The notes below the pieces were generated by a model. That model was not told the DNA's origin. It did not search any database and saw only the letters and a program-made list of their open reading frames with translations. Source: Granulibacter bethesdensis (lineage in GTDB: Bacteria; Pseudomonadota; Alphaproteobacteria; Acetobacterales; Acetobacteraceae). From it: a DNA stretch of 64,000 bases. The stretch is from assembly GCF_001889545.1 (NCBI RefSeq), contig NZ_CP018194.1, positions 1,772,501 through 1,836,500 on the forward strand, given 5' to 3'. A program made the translations under genes and the position numbers. Positions 16,195 through 25,431 of this stretch are shown one piece after another; positions within the stretch are counted from its first letter, which is position 1; the number at the start of each line of letters is the position of its first letter.

Positions 16195-18339
16195 ATGGCC
16201 CCTCCCACCCGTTCCTCCCGTCCGGCTTCCTCCCCTGCCTCTGTGTCTCCACCGCCTTCCGGTGGAGGCTGCCCCTTCCTGCACGGGCTGGGCGGGGAGC
16301 TTCATCAGCTTGCCGGAGAGAATAATCCGGTTTTAACGACGCAACAGGGCATCCCGGTCAGTGATGATCAGAATACGCTGCGTCTTGACGCAAGCGGACC
16401 TGCGCTGCTGGAGGATTTCCACTTCCGCGAGAAGATGTTCCATTTCGACCATGAGCGTATCCCGGAGCGCGTCGTGCATGCCCGCGGCTATGGCGCTCAC
16501 GGCTTCTTCGAGCTGACCGACAGCCTGAGCGACGTCACCAGAGCCGACATCTTCCAGCGCAAGGGCGAGAAAACGCCCGTTTTCGTGCGCTTTTCCACTG
16601 TGGCGGGCAATAAGGGATCACCCGATCTGGCGCGTGATGTGCGTGGTTTCGCCATCAAATTCTACACAAAAGAAGGCAACTGGGATCTGGTCGGCAACAA
16701 CATCCCGGTTTTCTTCATTCAGGATGCGATCAAGTTCCCTGACCTGATCCATGCCGCCAAAGAAGCCCCTGATCGCGCTTTTCCGCAGGCTCAGACCGCA
16801 CATGACAATTTCTGGGACTTTATCTCCCTGATGCCGGAAGCAGTGCATATGGCGCTGTGGATCATGTCGGACCGCACCATTCCACGCTCCCTGCGCTTTA
16901 TGGAGGGGTTTGGCGTGCATACGTTCCGCCTTGTGAATGCGGAAGGGCACTCGACCTATGTCAAATTCCATCTGAAGCCGAAGCTGGGCCTGCAATCCGT
17001 GGCCTGGAACGAGGCCGTGAAGATCAACGGCGCCGATCCGGATTTCCACCGCCGCGATTTATGGAGCGCCCTGAACAGCGGTGATTTCCCGGAATGGGAG
17101 GTGGGCGTTCAGCTTTTCGATGATGCCTTCGCAGATGCCTTTCCGTTCGACGTCCTGGATGCCACCAAGCTGATCCCGGAAGAAGATGTGCCCGTGCGCA
17201 TCATCGGTCGCCTGGTGCTGAACCGTCCGGTGGACAATTTCTTCGCCGAGACCGAACAGGTCGCATTCTGCACCCAGAATGTCGTGCCGGGCATCGACTT
17301 CACAAATGATCCTCTGTTACAGGGGCGTAATTTCTCCTATCTGGACACGCAACTGAAGCGGCTGGGCGGGCCGAATTTCACGCATATTCCGATCAATGCG
17401 CCCCATGTGCCGGTGCAGAATTTCCAGCAGGACGGCCACATGGCGATGCGCAACCCCAAAGGCCGCGCCAATTATGAGCCGAACAGCTGGGGAGCCGAAG
17501 GGGGGCCTCGCGAAGACCCTCAACGCGGCCATACCAGCTTTCCCGCGCAGGAAAGCGGCGAAAAGCGCCGTGCCAGGCCGGAGAAATTCGCCGATCATTA
17601 CAGTCAGGCGCGCCAGTTCTATCTCAGCCAGACCCCGATCGAGCAACGGCATATCGCGGATGCCTTCACCTTTGAACTCAGCAAGGTGGAGACACCAGCC
17701 ATCCGCGCGCGGATGGTCGGACATCTGCGGCTGGTGGATGAGGCTCTGGCCGATGCGGTGGCAGGCGGGTTGGGGTTGAAGGCTTTACCGGATGCTCCCA
17801 AACCGGCACGGGCGCCGCTCACCGACCTGCCTCCCTCTGCAGCACTCAGTATCATCGCGAATGGCCCGCAGCGTTTCGAGGGCCGCAAACTCGGCATCCT
17901 CGCCAGCGACGGCGCTGATGCTGCATTGCTGGAAGCGCTGGTGCAGGCGGTCGACAAGGAAGGGGCGCAACTGGAACTGATCGCCCCGACCGTCAGCGGC
18001 ATCACCGACAGCAAAGGTGTCTCCCACGAGGCCCAACAGCGTGTGGAGGGCGGTCCCTCGGTCCTGTATGACGCGGTGGCTGTGCTGCTTTCTGCCGAGG
18101 GCGCGGCGCTGCTGTCGCAAAAACCGGAAGCCCGGGATTTCGTCAGCGACGCCTTTGCTCATGCAAAGTTCATTGCTTTCACAAAGGAGGCCGAGACCTT
18201 GCTGGAAGCCGCCGGGATAAAACCCGCTTTGCGGGATAAAGGGTTCGTCAGACTGGAAAAACCTGGCGATGCAGCGGGGTTCCTCAAGACATGTGGTGCC
18301 CTTCGGTTCTGGGAACGGGAGGCGAAGAAGCCGGCTTGA
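16195..18339 (+). CDS. katE: Large-subunit catalase HPII
   Basis: The 714-residue protein is a large monofunctional heme catalase. The catalytic His is in VVHARG (His95) and the Asn in GNNIPVFF (Asn168). The proximal heme segment [16 protein letters not shown] carries the Tyr ligand. After residue 560 comes the extra flavodoxin/DJ-1-like domain ([20 protein letters not shown]) that marks HPII-type enzymes. It breaks down hydrogen peroxide in the cytoplasm. AGGAG lies nine bases before the ATG. A hairpin terminator follows the stop. Length is slightly below that of the E. coli enzyme, with a shorter N-terminal arm. Confidence 0.96.
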   Translation: MAPPTRSSRPASSPASVSPPPSGGGCPFLHGLGGELHQLAGENNPVLTTQQGIPVSDDQNTLRLDASGPALLEDFHFREKMFHFDHERIPERVVHARGYGAHGFFELTDSLSDVTRADIFQRKGEKTPVFVRFSTVAGNKGSPDLARDVRGFAIKFYTKEGNWDLVGNNIPVFFIQDAIKFPDLIHAAKEAPDRAFPQAQTAHDNFWDFISLMPEAVHMALWIMSDRTIPRSLRFMEGFGVHTFRLVNAEGHSTYVKFHLKPKLGLQSVAWNEAVKINGADPDFHRRDLWSALNSGDFPEWEVGVQLFDDAFADAFPFDVLDATKLIPEEDVPVRIIGRLVLNRPVDNFFAETEQVAFCTQNVVPGIDFTNDPLLQGRNFSYLDTQLKRLGGPNFTHIPINAPHVPVQNFQQDGHMAMRNPKGRANYEPNSWGAEGGPREDPQRGHTSFPAQESGEKRRARPEKFADHYSQARQFYLSQTPIEQRHIADAFTFELSKVETPAIRARMVGHLRLVDEALADAVAGGLGLKALPDAPKPARAPLTDLPPSAALSIIANGPQRFEGRKLGILASDGADAALLEALVQAVDKEGAQLELIAPTVSGITDSKGVSHEAQQRVEGGPSVLYDAVAVLLSAEGAALLSQKPEARDFVSDAFAHAKFIAFTKEAETLLEAAGIKPALRDKGFVRLEKPGDAAGFLKTCGALRFWEREAKKPA

Positions 18340-18365
18340 AGCAGGGACGTTACTAAGGGGATCAG

Positions 18366-18396
18366 GAAGCGGCTCCGGAAGGGGCCGCTTCTTTGA
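18366..18396 (+). terminator. Intrinsic terminator after katE
   Basis: A GC-rich stem (GAAGCGGC ... GCCGCTTC with CCGGAAGG in the loop region) is followed by TTTGATT. It lies 27 bases after the katE stop. Confidence 0.7.
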
Positions 18397-18507
18397 TTCA
18401 ACATGAAAAAAAGGTTATTCTATATTTACTTTATTTTGAAGAAATTATTGTCCATATGGAACGGAACACATCGAAGTAATCCAAAAATCGAAATGACAGG
18501 GTTGCCA

Positions 18508-19377
18508 ATGTCAACGTTTTTTCAGACATCTTTTGGATCGGCAGAACCAGAGGCGACAAGGACCACAGACTTCGATTTCGAGATTATGGGACATGAAATG
18601 CAATATGTCCTGATCAATCTTGCACCAGGCATGTCCGCAATTGCCGAAGCAGGGGCCATGATCTTTAAGGATGCCGCCATACAGATGGAAACTGTATTCG
18701 GCGATGCATCCTCGCCATCGGACAGTCTGTGGGAAAAAATTGCGAATGCAGGCAAGCGTATTCTTGGCGGAGCCACTGTCTTTTCAACTGTCTTTACGAA
18801 TGCAGATCCGGTTCATGTTTCGAGGGTAGCCTTCACCGCACCTGTACCCGGGAAAATTATCCCCCTTCGACTAGCGGATTTTGGTGGCACAATCATATGC
18901 CATAAGGAATCGTTTCTGTGCGCTCAACGCGGTGCACATATTAGTATTGCGTTTCGACAGAACATTTTGACCGGCTTTTTTGGCGGTGAAGGTTTTATTC
19001 TTCAAAAAATTGACGGCTCTGAGTGGGCTTTCATTCATTCTGGCGGGAACATATACGAACGGGATCTGGAAGAGAATGAAGAAATTCATGTCCACCCAGG
19101 GTCTATCGCCGCCTTTACGCAAAGTATTCATTTTGACGTTACACCCGTCAGTGGCATCAAATCAAAGTTCTTTGGTGGACAGGGCTTTTTCTTTGCGCGT
19201 CTGACCGGCCCAGGCCGGGTCTGGCTTCAAAGCCTGCCTTTTTCACGCATGGTGGCAGCCATGTCGACAGGCGTTACAGCTGGGGTGGCTGTTTCAGGCA
19301 CAACATTCGAAAATGATAAGCCAACGGATAACAATACGATGCCGTTATCTGACAATGATAGTTCCGACTGGCGATAA
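18508..19377 (+). CDS. AIM24 family protein
   Basis: The 289-residue protein belongs to the AIM24 family (older name TIGR00266). Typical parts are FEIMGHEMQYVLINLAPGMS near the N-terminus, a FTNADPVHVSRVAFTAPVPGK block near residue 115, LTGFFGGEGFILQKIDG near 165, and GGQGFFFARLTGPGRVWLQS near 240. The family forms a beta-rich trimer-like fold; its function in bacteria is unknown. The start at MSTFFQT was chosen because ACAGGG lies just before it. The upstream AT-rich stretch suggests its own promoter. Confidence 0.85.
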   Translation: MSTFFQTSFGSAEPEATRTTDFDFEIMGHEMQYVLINLAPGMSAIAEAGAMIFKDAAIQMETVFGDASSPSDSLWEKIANAGKRILGGATVFSTVFTNADPVHVSRVAFTAPVPGKIIPLRLADFGGTIICHKESFLCAQRGAHISIAFRQNILTGFFGGEGFILQKIDGSEWAFIHSGGNIYERDLEENEEIHVHPGSIAAFTQSIHFDVTPVSGIKSKFFGGQGFFFARLTGPGRVWLQSLPFSRMVAAMSTGVTAGVAVSGTTFENDKPTDNNTMPLSDNDSSDWR

Positions 19378-19388
19378 ACTGCAGGCCC

Positions 19389-19535
19389 CCGTCCTTCCGC
19401 CACCTTATAAACCGCATTCTTGTCACGTTTTCCAACAGTGATGGCGACCACCGGAACTCTGTCATCATAGACCTGATAAACCAACCGCTACCCAACATCG
19501 CGCAGTTTGATTTTTATATCTGCCCATATTCCCAA
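19389..19535 (-). pseudogene. relE-type toxin remnant with in-frame stop
   Basis: Read leftward, the sequence codes for GIWADIKIKLRDVG, then TAG, then RLVYQVYDDRVPVVAITVG and KRDKNAVYKVAEGR. This matches the C-terminal half of RelE (E. coli: YKIKLRSSG-Y-RLVYQV ... VGKRERSEVY), and the stop at 19490-19488 sits where RelE has Tyr. Codon TAG instead of TAT/TAC is thus a nonsense change. The N-terminal half and any antitoxin gene are missing. The end overlaps nothing else. The piece marks an old toxin-antitoxin locus. Confidence 0.75.
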
Positions 19536-19717
19536 AAAGCTGAGGAGACTGGGGAAATAAAAAGTTTTGTCGCCTGCCATACCCATCATCCCATCTGCCT
19601 CGACACTGTGTACACCCCCTCCGCTCATCCTCCTCCAGACACACTCTCCCTCTTGCCACTCCCGCCCCGGTTTGGTCTGTTGCACGCGAAGAAGCCATTG
19701 CCGGAACCAGACTGACC

Positions 19718-20452
19718 ATGAATGCCAGAACACGCCGCTATCGCCACCGCCCGCTGCTGCTGACTGTCTGCGGAATCATGGCGGCCTCTGTCACGGTGCG
19801 GCCTGCTCTGGTTCAGGCGGCTTCCCCGCCGGCCTACACACCCCCGCCATTGCCTTCCCCTCCGCCTGCTGACACCGCGAAAACGGCAGAGAAGCCGACC
19901 GATTATCTCGGCCTGCCCGGCCCGATCCTGCTGGGGAAAAAGCTGTACCATCTGGTGTGGAGTGCCCACCCTACCGCCGCCTATGTCAAGCAGGAATACA
20001 TCCCAGCCGACGAAACCGTCACCCATTACGACAGCATGCTCCTGATCGAGCGCATCAGCGGACCGATGACGGTCGAGCAATCCGTCAATCTGATGGCCCT
20101 TCAGCTTCAGAGCCGAAAGACTCACGATCCGCTCACACGGCTGACAGTGGTGAATAATCAGGAAACCGGCGACACCATGCTGGACTTCGTCATCAGTGGC
20201 GAAACCAGGGAAGGCCCCATCGTCGAGTGGAATGCCTATCGCTATGCCCCACTGAGCAAGGATGGCGGCGTCGTGCTGCTCGGACTGAGCCGCCGCGCCT
20301 ACGGCAAGGACGGGCTGACCACGTTCATGAGCAAACTGTCCGACACCAGACAGGAGGGGCTGGATCTGCTCACCACTACTCCCATGCCGCAACCGCATGA
20401 ACCGCCGCCTCCGCCGCCCGCACCGGCGAAAGGGGCAGAGAAAAAAAGCTGA
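19718..20452 (+). CDS. Secreted or periplasmic hypothetical protein with proline-rich ends
   Basis: The 244-residue protein has a signal peptide (basic start RTRRYRHRP, hydrophobic LLLTVCGIMAASVTV, cleavage near VQAA). A Pro-rich linker follows (PPAYTPPPLPSPPPAD). The central domain has FVISGETREGPIVEWNAYRY and GVVLLGLSRRAYGKDGLTTF. The C-terminus is again Pro-rich and ends with Lys residues. I do not recognise the domain. It would act in the periplasm or at the cell surface. The gene stands alone after the relE remnant. Confidence 0.7.
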   Translation: MNARTRRYRHRPLLLTVCGIMAASVTVRPALVQAASPPAYTPPPLPSPPPADTAKTAEKPTDYLGLPGPILLGKKLYHLVWSAHPTAAYVKQEYIPADETVTHYDSMLLIERISGPMTVEQSVNLMALQLQSRKTHDPLTRLTVVNNQETGDTMLDFVISGETREGPIVEWNAYRYAPLSKDGGVVLLGLSRRAYGKDGLTTFMSKLSDTRQEGLDLLTTTPMPQPHEPPPPPPAPAKGAEKKS

Positions 20453-20684
20453 GCCAGCTCTCCTTCTATGACTTTCCTATTCCGGCAAGGCGGGCATGGC
20501 ATGGAAACCCTATGCCCGCCTGGATACCGTCAGGAAGGCGCAGGACGCATCCGTCCCCGCGCATGATCCATGATGGAGCCAACATGACCGGGTTTTCCTT
20601 TCAGCACACCCTGCCCTCCTTCTGCCCCGGCCCGGACTGCGTGGTCTGAGCTTTCATACGCACCGGAAAAGGACCAGCCTGATC

Positions 20685-20927
20685 ATGGGCAATATCAGTC
20701 ACAGTGACACCAGACAGTTCATCGTCGGCCATGACAGCAAGGGACGATGGGTGGTGTGCGATCAGCGCGGAGCCGTCGGGGGTATTTTCAGGAATCGTGA
20801 CTCCGCGCTCAGCTTCGCCAGAAGCGAAACCGGCCATCATCCTCACGCTGTCTTCTGCGCACCGGATCATCTGGTGATGGATTTCTTCAGCACCATCAGC
20901 CACTCTTCCTCGCCCCCGGAAGGCTGA
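20685..20927 (+). CDS. Small conserved hypothetical protein
   Basis: The 80-residue product starts MGNISHSDTRQFIVGHDSKG, continues RWVVCDQRGAVGGIFRNRDS and ALSFARSETGHHP. The pattern of two short beta strands, a turn with GG, and a helix resembles small DUF2188-like proteins of Alphaproteobacteria. AAAAGGA lies upstream of the ATG. Function unknown. It reads toward the serine recombinase gene that converges on it. Confidence 0.6.
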   Translation: MGNISHSDTRQFIVGHDSKGRWVVCDQRGAVGGIFRNRDSALSFARSETGHHPHAVFCAPDHLVMDFFSTISHSSSPPEG

Positions 20928-20960
20928 CCTCCGCCAGCCCTTTCCAGGGAGGCTGCGGAG

Positions 20961-21530
20961 TCAGGCAGCCACCCGGGAAATGGAACTGACGCTGACGCAA
21001 TATTCTTCCGCCAGACGCCGCAGAGACTCGCCCGCCTGACGTCGGCGGCGAATATCCACCTTCTGCTCCTCCGACAGCTTTGGCGGACGCCCCATGCGGA
21101 TGCCCAGGGCAACCGACCGCGCCCGCCCCTCTGCCGTGCGGATGCGGATCAGATCACGCTCCACATCCGCAAGGCCGCCCAGAACTGCCAGCATCAGACG
21201 CCCGGTGCTGGTTGAGGTATCCGCCCACGGCTCGGCAAGGGACAAAAACTGTGCGCCCTTCCGTGTAATCTCTCGCACCATCGCGAACAGGTCGAACGTG
21301 CTGCGGGCCAGGCGGTCAATCCGCGTGACCACAACAGTATCACCAGAGCGCAGAAACCGCAGCATCCGGTGCAGTTCCTCCCGGCTTGCGTCAGCACCGC
21401 TGGCTTTTTCCATGAAAATCCGGTGACAGCTGAACGCTGTCAGCTGGGCGATCTGAACATCCAGTGTCTGGCCAATTGTACTTACCCGTGCGTAACCAAT
21501 TTTGCGGCCCGTCAGCTTTTTTTCAATCAT
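20961..21530 (-). CDS. Serine recombinase (resolvase/invertase family)
   Basis: The 189-residue protein has the resolvase catalytic domain: IGYARVSTIGQ with the nucleophile Ser17, then VVTRIDRLARSTFDLFAMV with the conserved Arg residues, then GRLMLAVLGGLADVERDLI and RTAEGRARSVALGIRMGRPP. The C-terminus is a helix-turn-helix (LRRLAEEYCVSVSSISRV). It is full length for the small resolvase/invertase group. It could resolve a transposon or invert nearby DNA. An AT-rich stretch of 420 bases and the adhesin island follow upstream. No transposase is seen next to it. Confidence 0.9.
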   Translation of the reverse strand: MIEKKLTGRKIGYARVSTIGQTLDVQIAQLTAFSCHRIFMEKASGADASREELHRMLRFLRSGDTVVVTRIDRLARSTFDLFAMVREITRKGAQFLSLAEPWADTSTSTGRLMLAVLGGLADVERDLIRIRTAEGRARSVALGIRMGRPPKLSEEQKVDIRRRRQAGESLRRLAEEYCVSVSSISRVAA

Positions 21531-21950
21531 TTACGTGTGAATTCGGGAAAGCTTGTCTCTAGGCATGTATCGAAATTCGTGATTTTTTCAAGGATTTCAG
21601 GGTAGCATTTACTTGCTTTTTCCATCTCATAAATGATTTTGCAGGCAATGGTGTATATATTTTTAATCAAAAGTAGAATAGTGGTTGACTTTATATCAAA
21701 ATTAATTTATCTTTTTTATGATATCAAAAATCACGAATTTTGCATCAATGGAATGAAAATGATTTTTGGTATCAATGCTACATTGAGGATGAAAATTCAT
21801 AACATAAATTTAAATATCGGGTGTCAAATGTGTTCTATTTTGATTTTTAAAATTTAATTTGTATTTTTCTTTGTTTTTATTATTTCAAAAAATTGATGAA
21901 ACAAATTTTTATTTTTTCACTGTATGTTTTAACAATATTCCAGATCTATC
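21531..21950. other. AT-rich non-coding stretch
   Basis: About 420 bases with very low GC (long runs of A and T, many TTTTTATT-like words) separate the recombinase from the Hint gene. No open frame with a recognisable product is seen. It may hold a promoter and binding sites for silencing proteins of the H-NS/MvaT kind, or it may be the remains of a gene. No perfect recombination site for the neighbouring serine recombinase was found by eye. Confidence 0.5.
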
Positions 21951-23111
21951 TTGGTTCTGGCAGCAGAAAATGGTTGCTCCCTCTTGAATGATGATCACGC
22001 TTTTTATTCTCTCGATGTCCCTGACATAGGCTGTATGCCTAAAAAGTTCTCTCCGGCAGACATAACCGGAAGAGAGCCATGCAATGTGGCAGCCAGCATT
22101 CTCAAGGGAAACATGATCCTGACCACGAAGGGAGAAGTTCCCGTGGAGCAGTTTGATCAGGGTGTCCCCGTGGTTAATGCGTCCCATTGCTGGACCAGAT
22201 TTCAACGTACCATGGCCAATGTGATCCTGCCTGATGCCATGGCTGGTTATCCTGTCCGTATTCTGCCCCATGCGATAGCGGACCATGTCCCTGTCCGCAC
22301 CACTTTCGTGACCCCTGACCAGTGCCTGATTATTGATGGGCATCCCATTCCAGTCCGCACTCTGGTAAACGGAAGGAGCATTGCCTATGATCGCACATAC
22401 AGCGAATACGATGCCTATACGCTTGTGACAGAGCAGTATACGCCGATTGTGGTGAATGGGATTCCCATGATGTCGGCTGCGGTCATTAACAGACAGTCAC
22501 GCTTCAGGACACAGGAAGGGCAGCAGGATGGGGTGTTCTCTTTTCCCACTCCAATAGCTGCAAACGCCAAAGCTCATATCACAACAGAGCGTGCCGTTGT
22601 AGAACCAATTTTTCACCGGCTTCGCCAACGCTCCAGAATACACGGCATTGGCCGTACCCTGTTTCGGCCGGTTCTGACCCATGACCCGGCTTTTTATTTG
22701 CTCGGAACGGATGACAGGCCCATCCCTCCTTTGTTCAATAAGAGAGAAGGCTGGGAGGAATTTCTGCTTCCGCCAGGAGTTTCCAGTGTGCGTCTGCTAT
22801 CCCGTACCAGCAGGCCGTGTGAATCGATCGGCCCCTTTGTGGATGACCAGCGTCTGTTCGGCGTGCAGGTAGGGGAAATTACCCTGACAGAAAACAGTTG
22901 CTGCCGTCCCGTCACCAGCCATCTGACCGAAGCCAGTCTGCCGGGATGGCACGATAACGCCCTCTCCTCGGCACGCTGGACACAGGGAGACGCACTTCTG
23001 AATCTTACGGAACGGCAATCAAATACCACCGGTTTCCTGGCGATCCGCCTGCTGGCGGGTGGCCCTTATGTCATCGGCGAACGCGACCTGAGCACGACCT
23101 CATGCCTGTAA
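21951..23111 (+). CDS. Hint-domain protein with altered catalytic residues
   Basis: The 386-residue product matches the second Hint protein of the window (39496-41262) from its Hint domain to its end. The Hint start, Cys-Phe-Leu there, is SILKGNMI here, with Ser49 in place of Cys. The TPDH motif reads TPDQ (His to Gln124), and the DTGNR motif is lost (VINRQSR). The C-terminal 150 residues (SRPCESIGPFVDDQRLFGV, LLAGGPYVI) are conserved. The N-terminal 200-residue beta-rich part is missing, and the start is a TTG, or ATG at 22035. It may be a truncated, non-processing paralogue. Confidence 0.75.
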   Translation: MVLAAENGCSLLNDDHAFYSLDVPDIGCMPKKFSPADITGREPCNVAASILKGNMILTTKGEVPVEQFDQGVPVVNASHCWTRFQRTMANVILPDAMAGYPVRILPHAIADHVPVRTTFVTPDQCLIIDGHPIPVRTLVNGRSIAYDRTYSEYDAYTLVTEQYTPIVVNGIPMMSAAVINRQSRFRTQEGQQDGVFSFPTPIAANAKAHITTERAVVEPIFHRLRQRSRIHGIGRTLFRPVLTHDPAFYLLGTDDRPIPPLFNKREGWEEFLLPPGVSSVRLLSRTSRPCESIGPFVDDQRLFGVQVGEITLTENSCCRPVTSHLTEASLPGWHDNALSSARWTQGDALLNLTERQSNTTGFLAIRLLAGGPYVIGERDLSTTSCL

Positions 23112-23164
23112 ACCGTCATGCACATAAGGGTTGAAGAAACATCAGACAGACATGGTTTGATGTC

Positions 23165-25378
23165 TCAGCCAAACTCGCTCCGGAACAGAAACGGTACATC
23201 TTCCAGCGTGATGTGAGTATTGTCCGGCAGAGTGAAATGCACATTTCCGTCGGCGTCTGGCCGCATCGTCATGTAGGCAGTATTCACCTGCTGTTCCGAG
23301 AAGCCGTTGAAGACCAGACGATCAACCCCTTTCACAAAACCGCTGATCGTATCGGAACCACCTCCACGGCCATTGGTAAAAGCAAAAATATCGACAGCAT
23401 TCATTCCAACACTGCCAGCCATCAGTGCATTGCCGGTTCCTGCAAACATCACCGTACCCGACGCCCAATATCCGCTGAGGGTTGTATTACCCGATCCCGC
23501 CTGCAGAACATTACCTGCCCCATGGGATCTCAGGATATCTCCATCACCACCGCCGAATACAGTGCTGTTTCTGGTGACATCAATTACGTTCGATCCGGCA
23601 CTACCACCAAAATAAGTGCCGTTGGTGCCACCCTGAACCGTGATGTTGCCACTGCCGCCCTGGATCGTATCACGGCTTCCATTGCCGCCGAAGTAAGTCA
23701 GCGTTGCACCGCTCTGACCAAAAGCCAGCATAGTACCGGCATTGCCTGAATACAGCTCAGCCTTGCTTCCAGAACCAAGCAGCACCAAAGCACTGCCTGA
23801 GCTATTGCCGGCATAGGTGAGGCTACCAGCCGTACCGAACATGGTGGAGGCACCATCTGCACCAGCAATGGTATTGCTGCCTCCCATACTGATGAATACT
23901 GGCGATGATTTACCCTGTGCGGTAAAAAACCGTGCGCCGTCTCCGGCTCCGATCACCGTATTGACGCCTGCATAGGCAAAAATGGTATCGGAACCATTAC
24001 TCCAGAGGGAATTTTCCTGCCCGCTCATACTGACAGCTGTACCGCCATGTCCAGTCATGAGCAGATTATGATTGGCAGACGCCAGAATCGAGTCCTGACC
24101 TTTTCCCCCGAAAATAGTGGTGTAGCCTGCACCATCCTCGAAGAAAGTGGCGCCTCTGCCGCCGAGCAGGATATCTCCCTGACCGCTGGCATACAGATAT
24201 CCGCCACCAGAACCGCTGGCCAGCGTATCCGCACCTGCACCACCGGTAATCGTATCCTTTCCTGCACCGCCCGCCAAATATTGTGGCAGAGCCGTATTCA
24301 ATTTTACATACACAGGTGCCGTCTCATTTTTCAGCACCAGACTGATCGACGCTGGAGCCGTACCACCAACGGTGGGGAGGAACGCCAGATTTGTCAGCGC
24401 TGAAGACACATCTGTAGCCAGTCCGGACACGATATAGGTTTTGCCGTCGGCACTCAGATCTCCGGTACCAAGATTGGCATAGGTTCCGACAAAAGACGGA
24501 TTCAGGCTGAACTGCGCCGTCACCCGCGTCTCATCAGCATAGCCGTACAGAGTGATGGCATCTGTAAAAGGATGAATACCGCTGGCTGTATAAATCTGCG
24601 TTCCACCGGCACCATCATTCTGCGCCAGCAATACCTGTCCCGCAAAACTATTGCTGGCAAAATTAAAATAGGTAGAGCTTGTTCCGGCAACAACCTTTAC
24701 TAAACCGGCTCGGCTGGTCTGTATGACAGATGCGCTGTTCACGTAACTCATGCTGGCCAGATCAATCGCATCATCCGTGCTGAACCCGCTGATGACGGTG
24801 TTTGACACATCCACGGCCTGATCAAGAATAGTCAGGGTTCCGCTGCCATTTCCTGTGAATGTCAGAGTACCACTCAGCCAGCCCGCGCTTGCTACAGATA
24901 TTTTTCCAGTACCATTGATGACGGCATTGGCACCGATACTGTTCTTCCTGATCACCATCTGACCGCCAGACGTCAGGACTGTACCGCTGGCAACACCGCC
25001 ACTATCAACAATCTGTTGTGCTGTATCAGCCGCGACAACGGTGTTGGTAGCAAGACCATAAGTATATTGCTTGCCACCGGAGCTAATCTGCGTTCCATCA
25101 GCAAGACCCGAGTACAAGATCGTTTGTGTACCCGCATCGCCAATGACCGTGCCACTGACTCGGCCACCCCAATTGACGACCTGCGCACCGCCATTGATCA
25201 CTGTCAGGTCTGCAATGCCACCCGACGCGACTGTCATGGTACCTGAACTATTGAGAGACGTGCTGGTAACAATTCCATTCACAATAGCTGTATCATACTG
25301 AATGGCAGAGAGGCTCCCGCTCTGACCAATCACAAGACCTGACGAACTTACACCCGATGAGATGCTGATAAGAGCCAT
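23165..25378 (-). CDS. Large AIDA-repeat / beta-roll surface protein A
   Basis: The 737-residue protein has no signal peptide. After a short N-cap (MALISISSGVSSSGLVIG) come AIDA-type repeats of about 20 residues (residues 40-160, of the form GTVLTSGGQMVIRKNS). Next is a linker with SGTLTILDQAVDVSNTVISG, then a domain with YANLGTGDLSADGKTYIVSG, then RTX-like Gly/Asp repeats (AGKDTITGGAGADTLASGSG). The C-terminal 75 residues contain VDIFAFTNGRGGGSDTISGF and end NTHITLEDVPFLFRSEFG. That end module and the lack of a leader point to type I secretion. The start at MALIS has GAGAAC upstream. It converges on the Hint gene. Confidence 0.85.
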   Translation of the reverse strand: MALISISSGVSSSGLVIGQSGSLSAIQYDTAIVNGIVTSTSLNSSGTMTVASGGIADLTVINGGAQVVNWGGRVSGTVIGDAGTQTILYSGLADGTQISSGGKQYTYGLATNTVVAADTAQQIVDSGGVASGTVLTSGGQMVIRKNSIGANAVINGTGKISVASAGWLSGTLTFTGNGSGTLTILDQAVDVSNTVISGFSTDDAIDLASMSYVNSASVIQTSRAGLVKVVAGTSSTYFNFASNSFAGQVLLAQNDGAGGTQIYTASGIHPFTDAITLYGYADETRVTAQFSLNPSFVGTYANLGTGDLSADGKTYIVSGLATDVSSALTNLAFLPTVGGTAPASISLVLKNETAPVYVKLNTALPQYLAGGAGKDTITGGAGADTLASGSGGGYLYASGQGDILLGGRGATFFEDGAGYTTIFGGKGQDSILASANHNLLMTGHGGTAVSMSGQENSLWSNGSDTIFAYAGVNTVIGAGDGARFFTAQGKSSPVFISMGGSNTIAGADGASTMFGTAGSLTYAGNSSGSALVLLGSGSKAELYSGNAGTMLAFGQSGATLTYFGGNGSRDTIQGGSGNITVQGGTNGTYFGGSAGSNVIDVTRNSTVFGGGDGDILRSHGAGNVLQAGSGNTTLSGYWASGTVMFAGTGNALMAGSVGMNAVDIFAFTNGRGGGSDTISGFVKGVDRLVFNGFSEQQVNTAYMTMRPDADGNVHFTLPDNTHITLEDVPFLFRSEFG

Positions 25379-25431
25379 TATTATGTTCTCGGTAAAATTT
25401 ATGCATATAACCAATCATATGAACCGGACTC

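Noticed and set aside
24047-24403. Plus-strand frames inside the adhesin genes
   Set aside because: The adhesin frames show clear repeat structure on the minus strand; the plus-strand frames are shadows caused by base composition.
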